Below are positions 35,481 to 49,508 of a DNA stretch of 64,000 nt, piece after piece. Source of the DNA: Panopea generosa (lineage: Eukaryota; Mollusca; Bivalvia; Adapedonta; Hiatellidae); contig CM055901.1 of NCBI GenBank assembly GCA_029582155.1, positions 25,081,657 through 25,145,656 on the forward strand. Reading direction: 5' to 3'. Within the stretch, counting starts at the first letter, position 1. Each line of letters starts with the position of its first letter. Under the pieces are notes generated by a model that saw nothing but the letters and a program-made list of their open reading frames with translations, did not search any database and was not told the origin of the DNA. The position numbers and the translations under genes are program-made.

Positions 35481-36490
35481 CCGGGGGCCAGTTGGGGGAC
35501 ACACCCCTTCCCACATCCCCCAAATGTTCAGGGTAGGGGAGAGGAACATATATCTGTTATTCTAAATCTCACTAGAATGCAGCATATGATGTTTTTAATA
35601 TCATTTTTACGTGGCAGGTGCATGTTGCCACTAACGTAATCCAACACTCTCTCTTACGTTTTAACTAGCAGCGTATTAGGTTCTGGGTTTGAAATCCGAT
35701 TCTTAATACACCTGATAGTTGTTCAAAATATTGAAGTATATAACAACCGTTTCCCCCTAAAATTAACTCGAATTAGAGCATTTGATTTATAGAATATAAA
35801 AAAATCCAGCAGGGATTACCACACAACCCAGTGGAAGTTCAATTTATATGATGCATGTTAAAGTTTAATAGAAACTTGTAGAAGTATACTAAATATTCGG
35901 GAATAGATAACAATCTTTTCTCTTAAACTTATAAAAATACAGCATAAGGATTTTAAGATCACACAATTTTCCAGGTACCCTTACCAGCAGAGGACAACCT
36001 CTTAAAGACCAAACTGAAGTAAGGGACAATCATGTTTTTTTATCCTGGAAACTCACTAAAATTCAGAATTTTGTGTTTTTATCTATCATTTTTTCTAGGG
36101 CAGGCCCTCGTAGTCCCACAAACAGCACATACCCTTTCCCACACTGGTGTTATAAACCATTTCCCGACTAAACTTACTAGAATGCAGTATTTGCTTATTA
36201 AGATATCTCTAGCATGGGATTCCCCTGAGGGTAACGAATGTCGTTCCTGCTGGGTTCTGCAATGAGCCAGAATGCACGATTTGGCACTTAGAAAATCTAG
36301 GGAAAAACCTAGAAAACCTAGGGAATAACCCCCATTGCAGGAAGAGGGACCCTTTCGGTATTCTTCCACTTTTCGCAAGCTACGTGCATTTCCCATGGCC
36401 CCTACCAAACGCTATTCCTAGATATGAATTCCTTTCTGGCTACGTCTTTTTCTAAACAAAAACTTACAAGAATGCAGCTCGTATTATTTA
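35481..36490. repeat. Degenerate 100-180-bp repeats around ACTAGAATGCAG
   Basis: A word like CTAAACTTACTAGAATGCAG followed by an AT-rich stretch recurs near 35560, 35757, 35922, 36050, 36168 and 36460, with C- or G-rich stretches between. Spacing is irregular. Frames at 36032-36265 and 36079-36408 fall inside it and are not credited. Confidence 0.45.
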
Positions 36491-36583
36491 TACAATTTTA
36501 AAAAGAGAATAATTTCATTAAAAAAAACAGACACTTCTTTTTTCACAATATTTAAGCCATCTCTTTCCAATGTTGTTTGCAAC

Positions 36584-36652
36584 TGCTGGAATTTGAACCC
36601 AGAATATCTACAAAAGTATAGATGTGTTTGCCAGTTACATCACAGAAGCATA
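36584..36652 (-). repeat. tRNA-like SINE head
   Basis: On the minus strand an A-box-like TAACTGGCAAACACATCT and B-box-like GGGTTCAAATTCCAGCAG are spaced as in a tRNA. Stems do not close. No body is recognised. Confidence 0.4.
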
Positions 36653-36879
36653 TCATGTTGAACTAAGATAATACACTTGTATAGTAACCAACTTAAATTA
36701 TGTAAATTAGTAGAAATTAGTAGTATAACTCAAATATACACATTGATTTTCAAGCTGTGTGCTTTATCGTAAAACTCACATACATCTACTTAATAAAATG
36801 GTTTAATTTGATTTCTCGGACTTAATTAATGCACCTTCTTGTTAAATGAATCAAACATCGGGAGAGTTTATTCGGGTTA

Positions 36880-37090
36880 TACGTTTAGTCTGTAATGTTT
36901 CAAAGACTGTCAATCGAAGTGTTGTGAGTTCCAATTCCCATTTGGCATTCTGTGATGATTATTCATGAACTTTGTTCTACAGCCATGAAGCTCCCAAGGT
37001 GTGTTTAGTTATGTTTACCAGCCTAGCGAACCCAAGTTCGATGATTAGGTGTACCAACCGCCGTTAAGTAACTGATAAACTGTTGAAAAA
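36880..37090 (+). repeat. tRNA-like SINE within the duplication
   Basis: TTTAGTCTGTAATGTTTCAA, AAGACTGTCAATCGAAG and GTGAGTTCCAATTCCCATTT give the A-box, anticodon-arm and B-box order of a tRNA head. The matching copy is at about 42325-42520. A second, weaker head lies near 37410-37450 (GTTGTTGGTTTAAGTCAAGC) and 42860-42902. Confidence 0.5.
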
Positions 37091-37941
37091 GCTTAAACAA
37101 CATTTATACAAAGAAACAGAAACTATTTGAAAATTGGCTATGGTAACAAAGGCAACTCCTTTATAATTTACAATGTATTTCCCTAATTTCTAATGAAAAC
37201 AAAACAAAAGACCAACTAACCTTGGAAATTAAACAACGTTATAAGTACTGTTCTCTAACTATTATATCAACCAGTATATGCTGCACCATGTGTATCAATA
37301 CAATTGTTTGTTACCATCAAGTCTGATCAAGCCATTTACCATATTTGTTATATTTTGATGCCAGAATGCATCCGCGGTTACTGAGAGTATTTCCGTGCTA
37401 TCATTTTAAGATCACTGACTTACCTGTCAAATGTGAAGTTGTTGGTTTAAGTCAAGCTATATAGTATTACATACAATTTATACGAGTTTACCAGTTTCTC
37501 CTTGGAAGGTTCTACTCAAATTTATGTTGCTTTTGTGTATATACTGAGGAAACCTTCTGACACCATTTCACGGTCATGTAATATTGTTAATTATTGCACA
37601 GAGATTACAACGTTGCTTTGTTATTAAAATGCACTGTTCACCTAATATATTTTCACATGCACACTTTTCCCCATGCCATTAACTTTTGCCCATGACTGTT
37701 ATCAAACTTAGGATTCTGGGTAGTGATAATACCCTGCTCATGGGAATTATGCAAGGCAAGTGATTATGAGCCCATTCCAACAATGATACACTGTAACAGA
37801 CACAAATTAATATACATATATTATATTTAGTACCACGTGTAATAATGTGCTTAGTTAATAGTTTAGTTCATTTATTAAATTAATGATAGATTATTTCAAA
37901 CACACAACAGACTTATATTCCCCGACCTGTCTCTTCCACCG

Positions 37942-38126
<185 letters not shown>

Positions 38127-38929
38127 CTCCTGAGCGTTTTTAGTACTTTTTGTTTCTGTATCAAGGATTTTGTAGGTAGAGGGGGTTCTCCAGGTGATAC
38201 CGGATATATCTATATGGCTTGGTATAATTCTTTGAGAAAATACAGTGTGATCTATTAAACCAGCTTTTTCAATCATTCCGAAATTACCTTAGATAGATCA
38301 TAAAATTATTTATTTGTGTTTATGAAATGCTATTATTGAATATACTAAAGAAGAGTAGCTTCAACAATTTTTTTTTTGTATTAAATAACCTGTTAGTGTT
38401 TAATGAATAATAGCTAGTATTACGCATAATATCATAAAACTCTGACAATATACTTTGAATAAATTTAATTAATATGCATACGAATGACGCAAATTAAAAC
38501 GAATGCACATTTTTTTTGTATTTAGCTGAAGTTTACTGTTTAAATTCATGCCGAGGTTAAATACAATTTATTTTATTTGAAATTCAAAACACATAATTTC
38601 GTATGTTGACAATAGGTCGTGATTACGTTCTGGTATAAAAGTTATTTAATTTAGAATGTCTGTGATGTTATAAAAAGTCTTTATATACTCGCTTCGTTGT
38701 TTTAATTACTTTTCATAAAAAAAGACATAGCGCAGCTTATACGTTTTGATACTTACTGTAATGATAACATTATTATGCATGGATTTCGTTTTAAGTGCCA
38801 CTTGTGTATTTACTTTTCATATTAATTGAAATATGCTCTAGCTACAGAAGACCTGAATTCACTTATTTGAAACATACATCAGCCTAGTAAGTAGGATACC
38901 GATAAAAGTTCAATATCAATAATTTAAAA

Positions 38930-40455
38930 CAAGAAATGTCACTGTTAAGTGTCACATGTCCCCCAAATGGTCTATGAAACTAACGATATATTCTATAATA
39001 GGTAGCGATGTATCCATGAATATCAACCGTCATAGACTGACGTTTCAGACTAGACACACAATTTCATGTGTTTTTTTTTACATTAAAATATGACCTTTCT
39101 GTAACCTTGACCTTCACATGTGATGTAAAGTCTGAGTATTTCTATAAGTAAATTCAGGTGACATCATTACATGTTGATCACTTGTGTCAAGCTATTTCAA
39201 AATCCCTCCATGTAAGATTAACATACAGACCAGACATGAAATATCAAACAAAGTGAAAGTGTGACCTTGACCTTTAAGTTTGGGTCTGGGTCTTAACGCG
39301 ACACTTCGCGTCATGTCATGTTGATCAATTGATAAATTGAGCCAAGTTTTTTTGAAATCCATCCATGTATGATAAAGTTGCAGACCGGACTTGATATATC
39401 AAACAGGCGCAAAGTGTTGTCGAACAAACTCAAAGTGTGACATTGACCTTTGAGGTACAGGTCTGGGTTTTACGTGCGAAACATCGTCATGTCATCTTGA
39501 CAAGTAAAAGAAAAAGTTACATACCAGACACGAAATATTAAACAAATTGAGAATATGACCTTAACCTTTAAGGAAAGGTCCTGGGTTTTAAACGCGACAC
39601 TTCATCATGTCATGTTGATCAACTGAGCCATGTGTTTTAAAATGTATCCCTTGGGGACAAAATTACAGATCGGACACGAAATTTCAAACAGACTTAAAAT
39701 GTCGTCAAAAATGTTAAATTGTAACCCTGAGCTTTGAAGTGGGAGTTTAGGTGTTACGCGCGACACGTCGTGAAGCTATGTTCATCATTTGTAGCAAGTA
39801 ATTATAAAATCCATATATGCATGATAAAGTTACAGGCCGGACAAGAAATCTCACACATACGCAAAGTGTTGTCAAAAAAATCAAAGTGTGACCATGACCT
39901 TTAAGATACAAGTGTGGTTCTTACGCGTGAACGTCGTCATGTCATGCTGATGAATTGTCCCAAGTGTTTTTAAACTTTATCCATAGGTGACAAAGTTACA
40001 TTCTGGACACGAAATCTCAAACAGACGGAAAGTGTCGTCAAACAAAGTTAAACTGTAACCTTGACCGTTGAAGTGGGAGTCTGGATGTTACGCGCGACAC
40101 GTCGTCATGTTATGTTGATCATTTGCAGCAGGTATTTATAAAATCCATTTATGCATAAAAACTTTACAGGCCAGGCATGAAATCTCACACAGACATAAAA
40201 TGTTGTCAAACCAACTCAAAGTGTGACCATGATCTTTGAGATACGGGTGTAGAATTTATTCTCGACACGTCATCATATTATGTTGATCATTTGTAGCAAG
40301 TTTTAACAAAGTCTATCTATACATGACAAAGTAACAGGCCGGACACGAAATACCGGACGGACGGACGGACACTGCGATTACTATATGCCACCCCAAATTA
40401 TTTTTGGTGTGTGTGTGGGGGGGGGGGGGGGGGGGGGGGAGGGGGCGTGCATAAT
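38930..40455 (+). repeat. GTGACCTTGACC-type repeat, about 165-bp internal units
   Basis: About eight degenerate units carry, in order, TGTGACCTTGACCTTT, a GGTCTGGGT-like word, CGCGACACGTCGTCATGTCA, TTGATCA and AAAGTTACAGGCCGGACACG. The block starts AAATGTCACTGTTAAGTGTC and ends in (GGAC)n, ACTGCGATTACTATATGCCA, CCCC and poly-G. It belongs to a repeat family I know as widespread in bivalves. Homologous blocks lie at 44240-45775 and, reversed, at 60835-61815. Confidence 0.8.
40406..40446. repeat. (TG)n and poly-G tract
   Basis: TGTGTGTG is followed by about 27 consecutive G and GAGGGGGCG. The corresponding tract in copy 2 spans 45731-45768. Confidence 0.95.
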
Positions 40456-41028
40456 AATTTTTTTTTAAATGGAGAAAAATTAAACGCTATTTAATGTTAG
40501 TCGACGTCAGAAATGGCGTTTTTATATTATAAACTGTTTTTCAAAGGGTGATTAATATTTTGTAATGAACATATCTTAATAATAAATAAATGTTTGTAAA
40601 ATGTTTCATTTTATCAATATAGCTCTTTATATAATTTTATAAATCAAATATGACCCAAATCCCCGTTGCAAAATTACATCGCAATTTTGAACAATTCAAA
40701 GATGTACGGGATTTTTTTCTACATATAATCGTCTTGTTTTCAACAAGTGAATGAATGAATGGTGTTTTGTGGCACGTCGACACTTGAATATGTCATTTTG
40801 TGCGCCAAAATGTTAGTGAATGAGATGATTAGAATAGCATATTAAATATTTTTAAAATTTGATTTAAAACTATTTACAAATAAAATTTTAATTATGTGAA
40901 CAATAAAAACAAATAACCAGCGGATTATCACACAATTATAACTTAAAAATTCGACAAATTAATGAACGTTCCTTAACCTTAAATAGGGTGTACATACCTT
41001 TGTTCGGTATTATTATCATAAAATCATA
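40447..41028. other. Non-coding part of the duplication
   Basis: AT-rich, no feature; its twin is at about 45770-46317. Confidence 0.5.
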
Positions 41029-41462
41029 GACTATACTGCGTTAAACATTACATTGCGTTAAACATTAATGTAGTACAGCACTTTATGGTTAATGGCTTAG
41101 TTGTCATAAAAACAGAGACAATACTGCGTTAAACATTAATGTAATACAGCACTTTATGATCAATGATTTAATTATCATAAAAACAGAGACTATACTGCGT
41201 TAAACATTAAACTGCGTTAAACATTAATGTAATACAGCACTTTATGGTTAATGACTTAGTTATCATAAAAAAACAGAGACTATACTGCGTTTAACATTAA
41301 TGTAATACATCACTTTATGGTCAATGACTTAGTTATAATAAAAACAGAGACTAAACTGCGTTAAACATTAATGTAATACAGCACTTTATGGTCAATGACT
41401 TAGTTATCATTAAAACAGAGACTATACTGCGTTAAACATTAATGTAATACAGCACTCTATGA
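41029..41462. repeat. 71-bp satellite, short array (about 6 units)
   Basis: Units contain ACTGCGTTAAACATTAATGT, AATACAGCACTTTATGGTCA and ATGACTTAGTTATCATAAAA. Many units here have TATGGTCA where copy 2 mostly has TATGATCA. Confidence 0.95.
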
Positions 41463-41910
41463 TCAGTGTCTCATCGGAAAAAACGGTATATTTTCATAAA
41501 GATTAATTTTGAACAATATTTCAGACTGTTTGAAAAAAATCATCAGAAGCAAATCCGCCTAGATGTAAAGCTAGCCATCGTCAGTTTCGTAAGCGAATTG
41601 CGTTTATCGGAAAGCGGAATAGATAATAGCGTAAAGCAAAAAGCAAATAGCGATAAAGCGGAACGCCTGTTATGATATTGCAAATCGGTAAAACACCATA
41701 AATATGACATTAAATAATTGGTGTATACCGCATGTTCATGTAAATTCGAACACTCATGAAAAATAGAAAAGGTAACCTGTAATAATCATAATTACAAAAC
41801 ACTGTAAAGAACTTCAGTAATACAAATAAGAATTACATAATAACGAGTTCTAATATAATAGGAAAAAGTAAAGCAAGCGACTTATAATGTTGAACCTTTA
41901 ACCCTTCCAT
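41463..41910. other. Spacer between duplication copies
   Basis: Unique AT-rich sequence with AAAGCGGAA/AATAGCGATAAAGCG words at 41610-41665. The open frame here (to 41675) shows no recognisable protein. Confidence 0.5.
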
Positions 41911-43388
41911 ACTGTTGAACTAAGATAATGCACTTGTATATTTACCAACTCAAATTATGTAAATTAGTAGAAATTGATATTTAAAATAACCCAACTTTCT
42001 ATTTATAAAATACACTATTGTAACACACACTCACAGCAGTAGCAGGTTTTCTAATACACTGTAGTATAATATCAAATTAAAACCAGGTTGACTCATCCTT
42101 TTTATGGTGAGAAATGCCTTAACAATCTAGAACCTAGTGTAAAATCCAAACATACACATTGATTTTCAAGTCTGGTTTTAAAATCTAAAGGAACAACTGT
42201 GTGCTTTATTGCATAACTCACATACATGTACTTAATAAAATGGTTTAATTGTGATTTCTCGCACCCAATAAATACACCCTTCTTGTAAAATGAATCAGAC
42301 ATTGGGAGAGTTAATTCGGATTATACGTTTAGTCTGTAATGTGTCAAAGACTGTCAATCGAAGTGTTGTGAATTCCAGTTCCCATTTGGCATTCTGTGAT
42401 GATTATTCATGAGCATTGTTCTACAGCCATGAAACTCCCAAGGTATGTTTAGGTTTGTTTACCAGCCTAGCGAACCAAAGTTCGATGATTAGGTGTACCA
42501 ACCGCCGTTAAGTAACTGATATACTGTTGAAAAAACACAAAACCCATTTATACAAAGAAACAGAAAAAAACTTTTTGAAAATTGGCTATGGTAACAAAGA
42601 CAACTCCTTTATAATTTACAATGTATTTCACTAAATTCTAATGAAAACAAAACAAAAGACCAACTAACCTTGGGAAATAAACAACGTTATAAGTACTGTT
42701 TTCTATTATATCAATCACTATATGTTGTAATATGTGTATCAAAACAATTGTTTGTTACCATCAAAACTGACCAAGCTATTTACCATATTTGTTATTTTTT
42801 TTATGCCAGAGTGCATCTCCCGGTTACTGAGAGCCTTTCCGTGCTATCATTTAAAGATCATTGACTTACCTGTCACATGTGGAGTTGTTGGTTCAAGTCA
42901 AGCTATATAGTATAACATACAATTTATATGAGTTTACCAGTTTCTCCTGGGAAGGTTCTGCTCAGATTTATATTACTTTTGTGTATATACACAGGAGACC
43001 TTCCGACACCATTTCATGGTCATGTATATTGTTGATTATTGCACAGAGATTACAACGTTGCTTTGTTATTAAAATGCACTGTTCACCTAATATATTTTTT
43101 CACATGCACACTTTTTCCCTATGCCATTTACCTTTGCCAATGACTGTTATCAAACTTAGGATTCTGGGTAGTGAGAATACCCTGCTCATGGGAATTATGC
43201 AAGGCAAGTGCTTATGAGCCCATTCTAACAGTGATACACTGTAATAGCCCAAATTATTATACATATATTATATTTAGCACCACATGTAATAATGTGCCTA
43301 GTAAATTGTTGAGTTCATTTATTAAATTAATGATAGCTTATTTCAAACACACAACAGACTTATATTCCCCGACATGTCTCTTCCACCG

Positions 43389-43390
<2 letters not shown>

Positions 43391-43436
<46 letters not shown>
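43391..43436. repeat. (TC)n microsatellite
   Basis: A pure TC tract, the counterpart of 37945-38121. Confidence 0.97.
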
Positions 43437-43441
<5 letters not shown>

Positions 43442-44239
43442 CCTGAGCGTTTTTAGTACTTTTTGTATCTATATCAAGGATTTTGTAGGTAGAGAAGGTC
43501 CTCCAGGTGATGCCGGATATATCTATATGGCTTGCTATAATTCTTTGAGAAAATACAGTGTGTTATATTATACCAACTTTTGAAATCATTCCAAAATTAC
43601 TTTAGATAGATCATAAAATTATTTATTTGTGTTTATGCAATGCTGTTATTGAATACACTATAAAAGAGCAGCTTCAACAAGATTTTTTGTATTGAATAAC
43701 CTGTCAGTGTTTAGTGAATAACAGCTAGTATTATGCATAATATTATAAAACTCTGACAATATATTTTGAATAAATTTAATAAATATGCATACAAATGGCA
43801 CAAATTAAAACGAATGCACATTTTATGTATTTAGCTAAAGTTTACTGTTTAAATTCATGCAGAGGTTAAATAAAATTTATTTTATTTGAAATTCAAAACA
43901 CATAATTTCGTATGTTGACAGTTGGTCGTGATTACGTTCTGGTATAAAGTTATTTATTTAAGAATGTCTGTGATGTCATGAAAATGTCTTTGTATACTCG
44001 CTTTGTCGTTTTAACTTTTACTTTTCATAAAAAAAAGACATAGCGCAGCTTATACGTTTGGATATTTACTGTAACGATAACAGTATTATGCATGGATCTC
44101 TACATTTCGTTTTAAGTGTATTTACTTTTCATATAAATTGAAATATGCTCTAGCTACAGAAGACCTGAATTCACTTATTTGAAATATACATCAGCCTAGT
44201 AAGTAGGATACCGATAAATGTTCAATATCAATAATTTAA

Positions 44240-45775
44240 AACTAGAAATGTCACTGTTAAGTGTAACATGTCCCCCAAATGGTCTGTGAAACTAACGATA
44301 TATTTTATAATAGGTAGCTACGTATCCATAAATTGCAACCGTCATAGACTGACGTTTCAGACTAGACACACAATTTCATGTGTTTTTTTTACATTAAAAT
44401 GTGACCTTGACACTTCTGTTACCTTGACCTTCACATGTGATGTAAAGTTTGGGTATTTCTATAAGTGAATGCAGGTGACACATCATCATGACATGTTAAT
44501 CACTTGTGTCAAGCTATTTTAAAATCCCTCCATGTAAGACCAACATACAGACCAGACATGAAATATCAAACAAAGTGAATGTGTGACCTTGACCTTTAAG
44601 GTGTGGTTCTGGGTCTTAACGCGACACTTTGCGTCATGTCATGTTGATCAATTGATAAATTGAGCCAAGTTTTTTTGAAATCCATCCATGTATGAAAAAG
44701 TTGCAGACCGGACTTGGTATCTCAAACAGGTGCAAAGTGTTGTCGAACACATTCAAAGTGTGACCTTGACCTTTGAGGTACAGGTCTGGGTCTTACGTGC
44801 GAAACATCGTCATGTCATCTTGACAAGTAAAAGAAAAATTTACATACCAAACACGAAATATTAAACAAATTGAGAATATGACCTTAACCTTTAAGGAAAG
44901 GTCCTGGGTTTTAAACGCGACACTTCATCATGTCATGTTTATCAATTAAGCCACGTGTTTTAAAATGTATACCTAGGGGACAAAATTACAGACCGGACAC
45001 GAAATTTCAAACAGACTTAAAATGTCTTCAAAAATGCTAAATTGTAACCCTGAGCTTTGAACAGGGAGTTTGGGTGTTACGCACGACACGTCGTGAAGTT
45101 ATGTTCATCATTTGTAGCAAGTAATTATTAAATCCATCTATGCATGACAAAGTTACAGGCCAGACAAGAAATCTCACACATACGCAAAGTGATGTCAAAA
45201 AAACTCAAAGTGTGACCATGACCTTTAAGATACGAGTGTGGTTCTTACGCGTGAACGTCGTCATGTCATGCTGATGAATTGTCCCAAATGTATTTGAACT
45301 TTATCCATAGGTGACAAAGTTACATTCCGAACACGAAATCTCAAACAGACGGAAAGTGTCGTCAAACAAAGTTAAACTGTGACCTTGACCGTTGAAATGG
45401 GAGTCTGGATGTTACGCGCGACACGTCGTCATGTTATGTTGATCATTTGCAGCAGGTATTTATAAAATCCATCTATGCATGAAAACGTTACAGGCCAGAC
45501 ATGAAATCTCACACAGACTTGAAGTGTTGTCAAACCAACTCAAAGTGTGACATTGATCTTTGAGATACGGGTGTCGGTTTTATTCTCGACACGTTATTAT
45601 ATATTGTTGATCATTTGTAGCAAGTTTTAACAAAGTTTATACATGACAAAGTTACAGGCCGGACACGAAATACCGGAAAGACAGACACTGCGATAACTAT
45701 ATGCCACCCCAAATTACTGGGTTTTTTTTTGGGGGGGGGGGGGGGGGGGGGGGGAGGGGGGGCATAATAACTTTT
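44240..45775 (+). repeat. GTGACCTTGACC-type repeat, second copy
   Basis: Same unit order as 38930-40455, ending in ACTGCGATAACTATATGCCA, CCCC and a poly-G tract. Confidence 0.8.
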
Positions 45776-46317
45776 TTTTTATGGAGAGAAATTCAACGCC
45801 ATTTAATTTTAGTCGACGTCAGAAAAGGCGTTTTTATATTATAAACAGTTTTTCAGAGGGTGATTAATATTTTGTAATGAACATATCTTAATAATAAATA
45901 CATGTTTGTAAAATGTTTTGTTTTATCAATATAGCTCTTTACATAATTTGATGAATCAAATATGATCCAAATCGCCGTTGCAAAATAACATGGCAATTTT
46001 AAACAATTCAACGATCTACGGGATTTTTTTCTGCATATAATCGTCTTGTTTTCAACAAGTGATTGAATGAATGGTGTTTTGCGGCACGTCGACACTTAAA
46101 TATGTCATTTGGTGAGCCAAAATATTAGTGAATGGGATGATTAGAATAGTTTATTAAATCATTTTAAATTTTGATTTTAAACTATTTACAAATAAAATTG
46201 TAATTATGTGAAAAATAAAAACAAATAACCAGCGGATTTTCACACAATTATAATCGACAAATTGAACGTTCCTTAACATGAAGTAAGGTGTAAATACCTT
46301 TGTTCGGTATTGTTTCC

Positions 46318-48775
46318 ATAAAAACAGTGACTATACTGCGTTAAACATTAATATAATACAGCACTTTATGATCAATGACTTAGTTATCATAAAAACAGAG
46401 ACTATACTGCGTAAAATATTAATGTAGTACAGCATTTTATGATCAATGACTTAGTTATCATAAAAACAGAGACTATACTGCGTTAAACTTTAATGTAGTA
46501 CAGCACTTTATGATCAATGACTTAGTCGTCATAAAAACAGAGACTATACTTCGTTAAACATTAATGTAGTACAGCACTTTTTGATCAATGACTAAGTTGT
46601 CATAAAAACAGATCGTTACTGCGTTAAATATTAATGTAGTACAGCACTTTATGATCAATGACTTAGTTGTCATAAAAACAGAGACTATACTGCGTTAAAC
46701 ATTAATGTAATACAGCACTTTATGATCAATGACTTAGTTGTCATAAAAACAGAGACTATACTGCGTTAAACATTAATGTAATACAGCACTTTATGATCAA
46801 TGACTTAGTTGTCATAAAAACAGAGACTATACTGCGTTAAACATTAATGTAGTACAGCACTTTATGATCAATGACTTAGTTGTCATAAAAACTGAGACTA
46901 CACTGCGTTAAACATTAATGTAGAACAGCACTTTATGATCAATGACTTAGTTGTCATAAAAACAGAGACTACACTGCGTTAAACATTAATGTAATACAGC
47001 ACTTTATGATCAATGACTTAGTTGTCATAAAAACAGAGACTATACTGCGTTAAACATTAATGTAGTACAGCATTTTATGATCAATGACTTAGTTATCATA
47101 AAAACAGAGACTATACTGCGTTAAACTTTAATGTAGTACAGCACTTTATGATCAATGACTTAGTCGTCATAAAAACAGAGACTATACTGCGTTAAACATT
47201 AATGTAATACAGCACTTTATGATCAATGACTTAGTCGTCATAAAAACAGAGACTATACTGCGTTAAACATTAATGTAATACAGCACTTTATGATCAATGA
47301 CTTAGTCGTCATAAAAACAGAGACTATACTGCGTTAAACATTAATGTAGTACAGCACTTTATGATCAATGACTTAGTTGTCATAAAAACTGAGACTACAC
47401 TGCGTTAAACATTAATGTAGAACAGCACTTTATGATCAATGACTTAGTTGTCATAAAAACAGAGACTATACTGCGTTAAACATTAATGTAATACAGCACT
47501 TTATGATCAATGACTTAGTTGTCATAAAAACAGAGACTATACTGCGTTAAACATTAATGTAGTACAGCATTTTATGATCAATGACTTAGTTATCATAAAA
47601 ACAGAGACTATACTGCGTTAAACTTTAATGTAGTACAGCACTTTATGATCAATGACTTAGTCGTCATAAAAACAGAGACTATACTTCTTCAAACATTAAT
47701 GTAGTACAGCACTTTTTGATCAATGACTTAGTTGTCATAAAAACAGATCGTTACTGCGTTAAATATTAATGTAGAACAGCACTTTATGATCAATGACTTA
47801 GTTGTCATAAAAACAGAGACTATACTGCGTTAAACATTAATGTAATACAGCACTTTATGATTAATGACTTAGTTGTCATAAAAAACAGAGAATATTCTGC
47901 GTTAAACATTAATGTAGTACAGCACTTTACGATCAATGACTTAGTTATCATAAAAACAGAGACTATACTGCGTTAAACATTAATGTAATACAGCACTTTA
48001 TGATTAATGACTTAGTTGTCATAAAAAACAGAGAATATTCTGCGTTAAACATTAATGTAGTACAGCACTTTACGATCAATGACTTAGTTATCATAAAAAC
48101 AGAGACTATACTGCGTTAAACATTAATGTAATACAGCACTTCATGATCAATGACTTAGTTGTCATAAAAACAGAGATTATAGTGCGTTAAACATTAATGT
48201 AGTACAGCATTTAATGATCAATGACTTAGTTATCATAAAAACAGAGACTTTACTGCGTTAAACATTAATGTAGTACAGCACTTTATGATCAATGACTTAG
48301 TTATCATAAAAACTGAGACTTTACGGCGTTAAACATTACTGTAGTACAGCACTTTATGATCAATGACTTAGTTATCATAAAAACTGAGACTTTACGGCGT
48401 TAAACATTACTGTAGTACAGCATTTTATGATCAATGACTTAGTTGTCATAAAAACAGAGACTATACTGCGTTAAACATTACTGTAATACAGGACTTAATG
48501 ATCAATGACTTAGTTGTCATAAAAACAGAGACTATACCGCGTTAAACATTAATGTAATACAGGACTTAATGATTAATGACTTAGTTATCATAAACACAGA
48601 GACTATACTGCGTTAAACATTAATGTAATACAGCACTTTATGATCAATAACTTAATTATCATAAACACAGTGACTATACTGTGTTAAACAATGACTTAGT
48701 TATCATAAAAACAGAGACTATACTGCGTTAAACATTAATGTAATACAGCACTTTATGATTAATGACTTAGTTATA
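46318..48775. repeat. 71-bp satellite, expanded array (about 35 units)
   Basis: Monomers of 71 bp are arranged head to tail. Variant monomers recur at fixed distances: CAGATCGTTACTGCG at 46609 and 47744 (1,135 bp, 16 monomers), CTGAGACTACACTGCG near 46890 and 47389 (7 monomers), and GAGAATATTCTGCG at 47889 and 48032 (2 monomers). This shows higher-order amplification. Confidence 0.95.
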
Positions 48776-49505
48776 TAGTACTAGAGGCTGATGGTTTTTT
48801 TTTGTGAATTCTGAATCACTCCAGTGGTAGTATTCACCAACCATTCTCAAGAATATTCTTAGACTTTAACTATTTGAGGTCAAAAGTTGGAAGCCTGTAT
48901 GGACACCTGATATAAAGTCAAATAAACTCTCACAATTATTCTATCTGACATGGTAAATTAGATATCTAAAGCTGAAATTTGGATTTTCAAGCGCAAGTCG
49001 AAGAATATTCTCAATAATGATTGGCGAATACGGCCCCAAAACTCGCGGGTTTTGATGATTTCTGGTCAGGACAACAAGTAACAGGTATTTTTTTTGTTCA
49101 ATGACTTTGAAATGGAAAAGCAGTTTAAGTGTCTCTATAGTAACATGTATTTGGTAGGCTGATCGGAAATCAAGAAAACCTCCGTCTGAACTTCTATCGA
49201 TATCGTTCTTTTCTCACATCAGCATACGATTTAAATGGAATAGATCAGGATTTTTTTGTGGTATATTTCCATTAAGTGATTTATCAGTTGGAGAAGAAGC
49301 ATTAACAAGACCTCTAGCTTCAGGGAAGGTCAACTTTTACCACTTTTACGTTCAGGATTTCACGCTCGGGTTGCCATCTCAGACAATCTCTTGAGAAAGC
49401 CCCATGGTTCCCTTTGCAATTAACACAAAGTGCAGTATTTTTGCAAGATGCAGAGTCATTTTGCCCTATTTCTCCAAAATATCGAAGTGGTTTAGGTAAA
49501 AACAG
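48776..49505. other. Intergenic, nothing identified
   Basis: Unique sequence after the satellite. No gene supported. Confidence 0.5.
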
Positions 49506-49508
49506 ACA

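Larger units (their letters stand above)
41911..48775 (+). repeat. Segmental duplication, copy 2 (6.9 kb)
   Basis: Collinear with copy 1 at an offset near 5.26 kb. It carries about 190 bp of extra sequence near 41990-42150, a shorter (TC)n tract and a greatly enlarged 71-bp satellite. Frames at 42861-43217 and 43171-43446 are chance or microsatellite frames. Confidence 0.92.

Noticed and set aside
41466-41675. 69-codon open frame in the spacer between duplication copies
   Set aside because: No recognisable domain, no splice or promoter signals, and it includes the end of the satellite.
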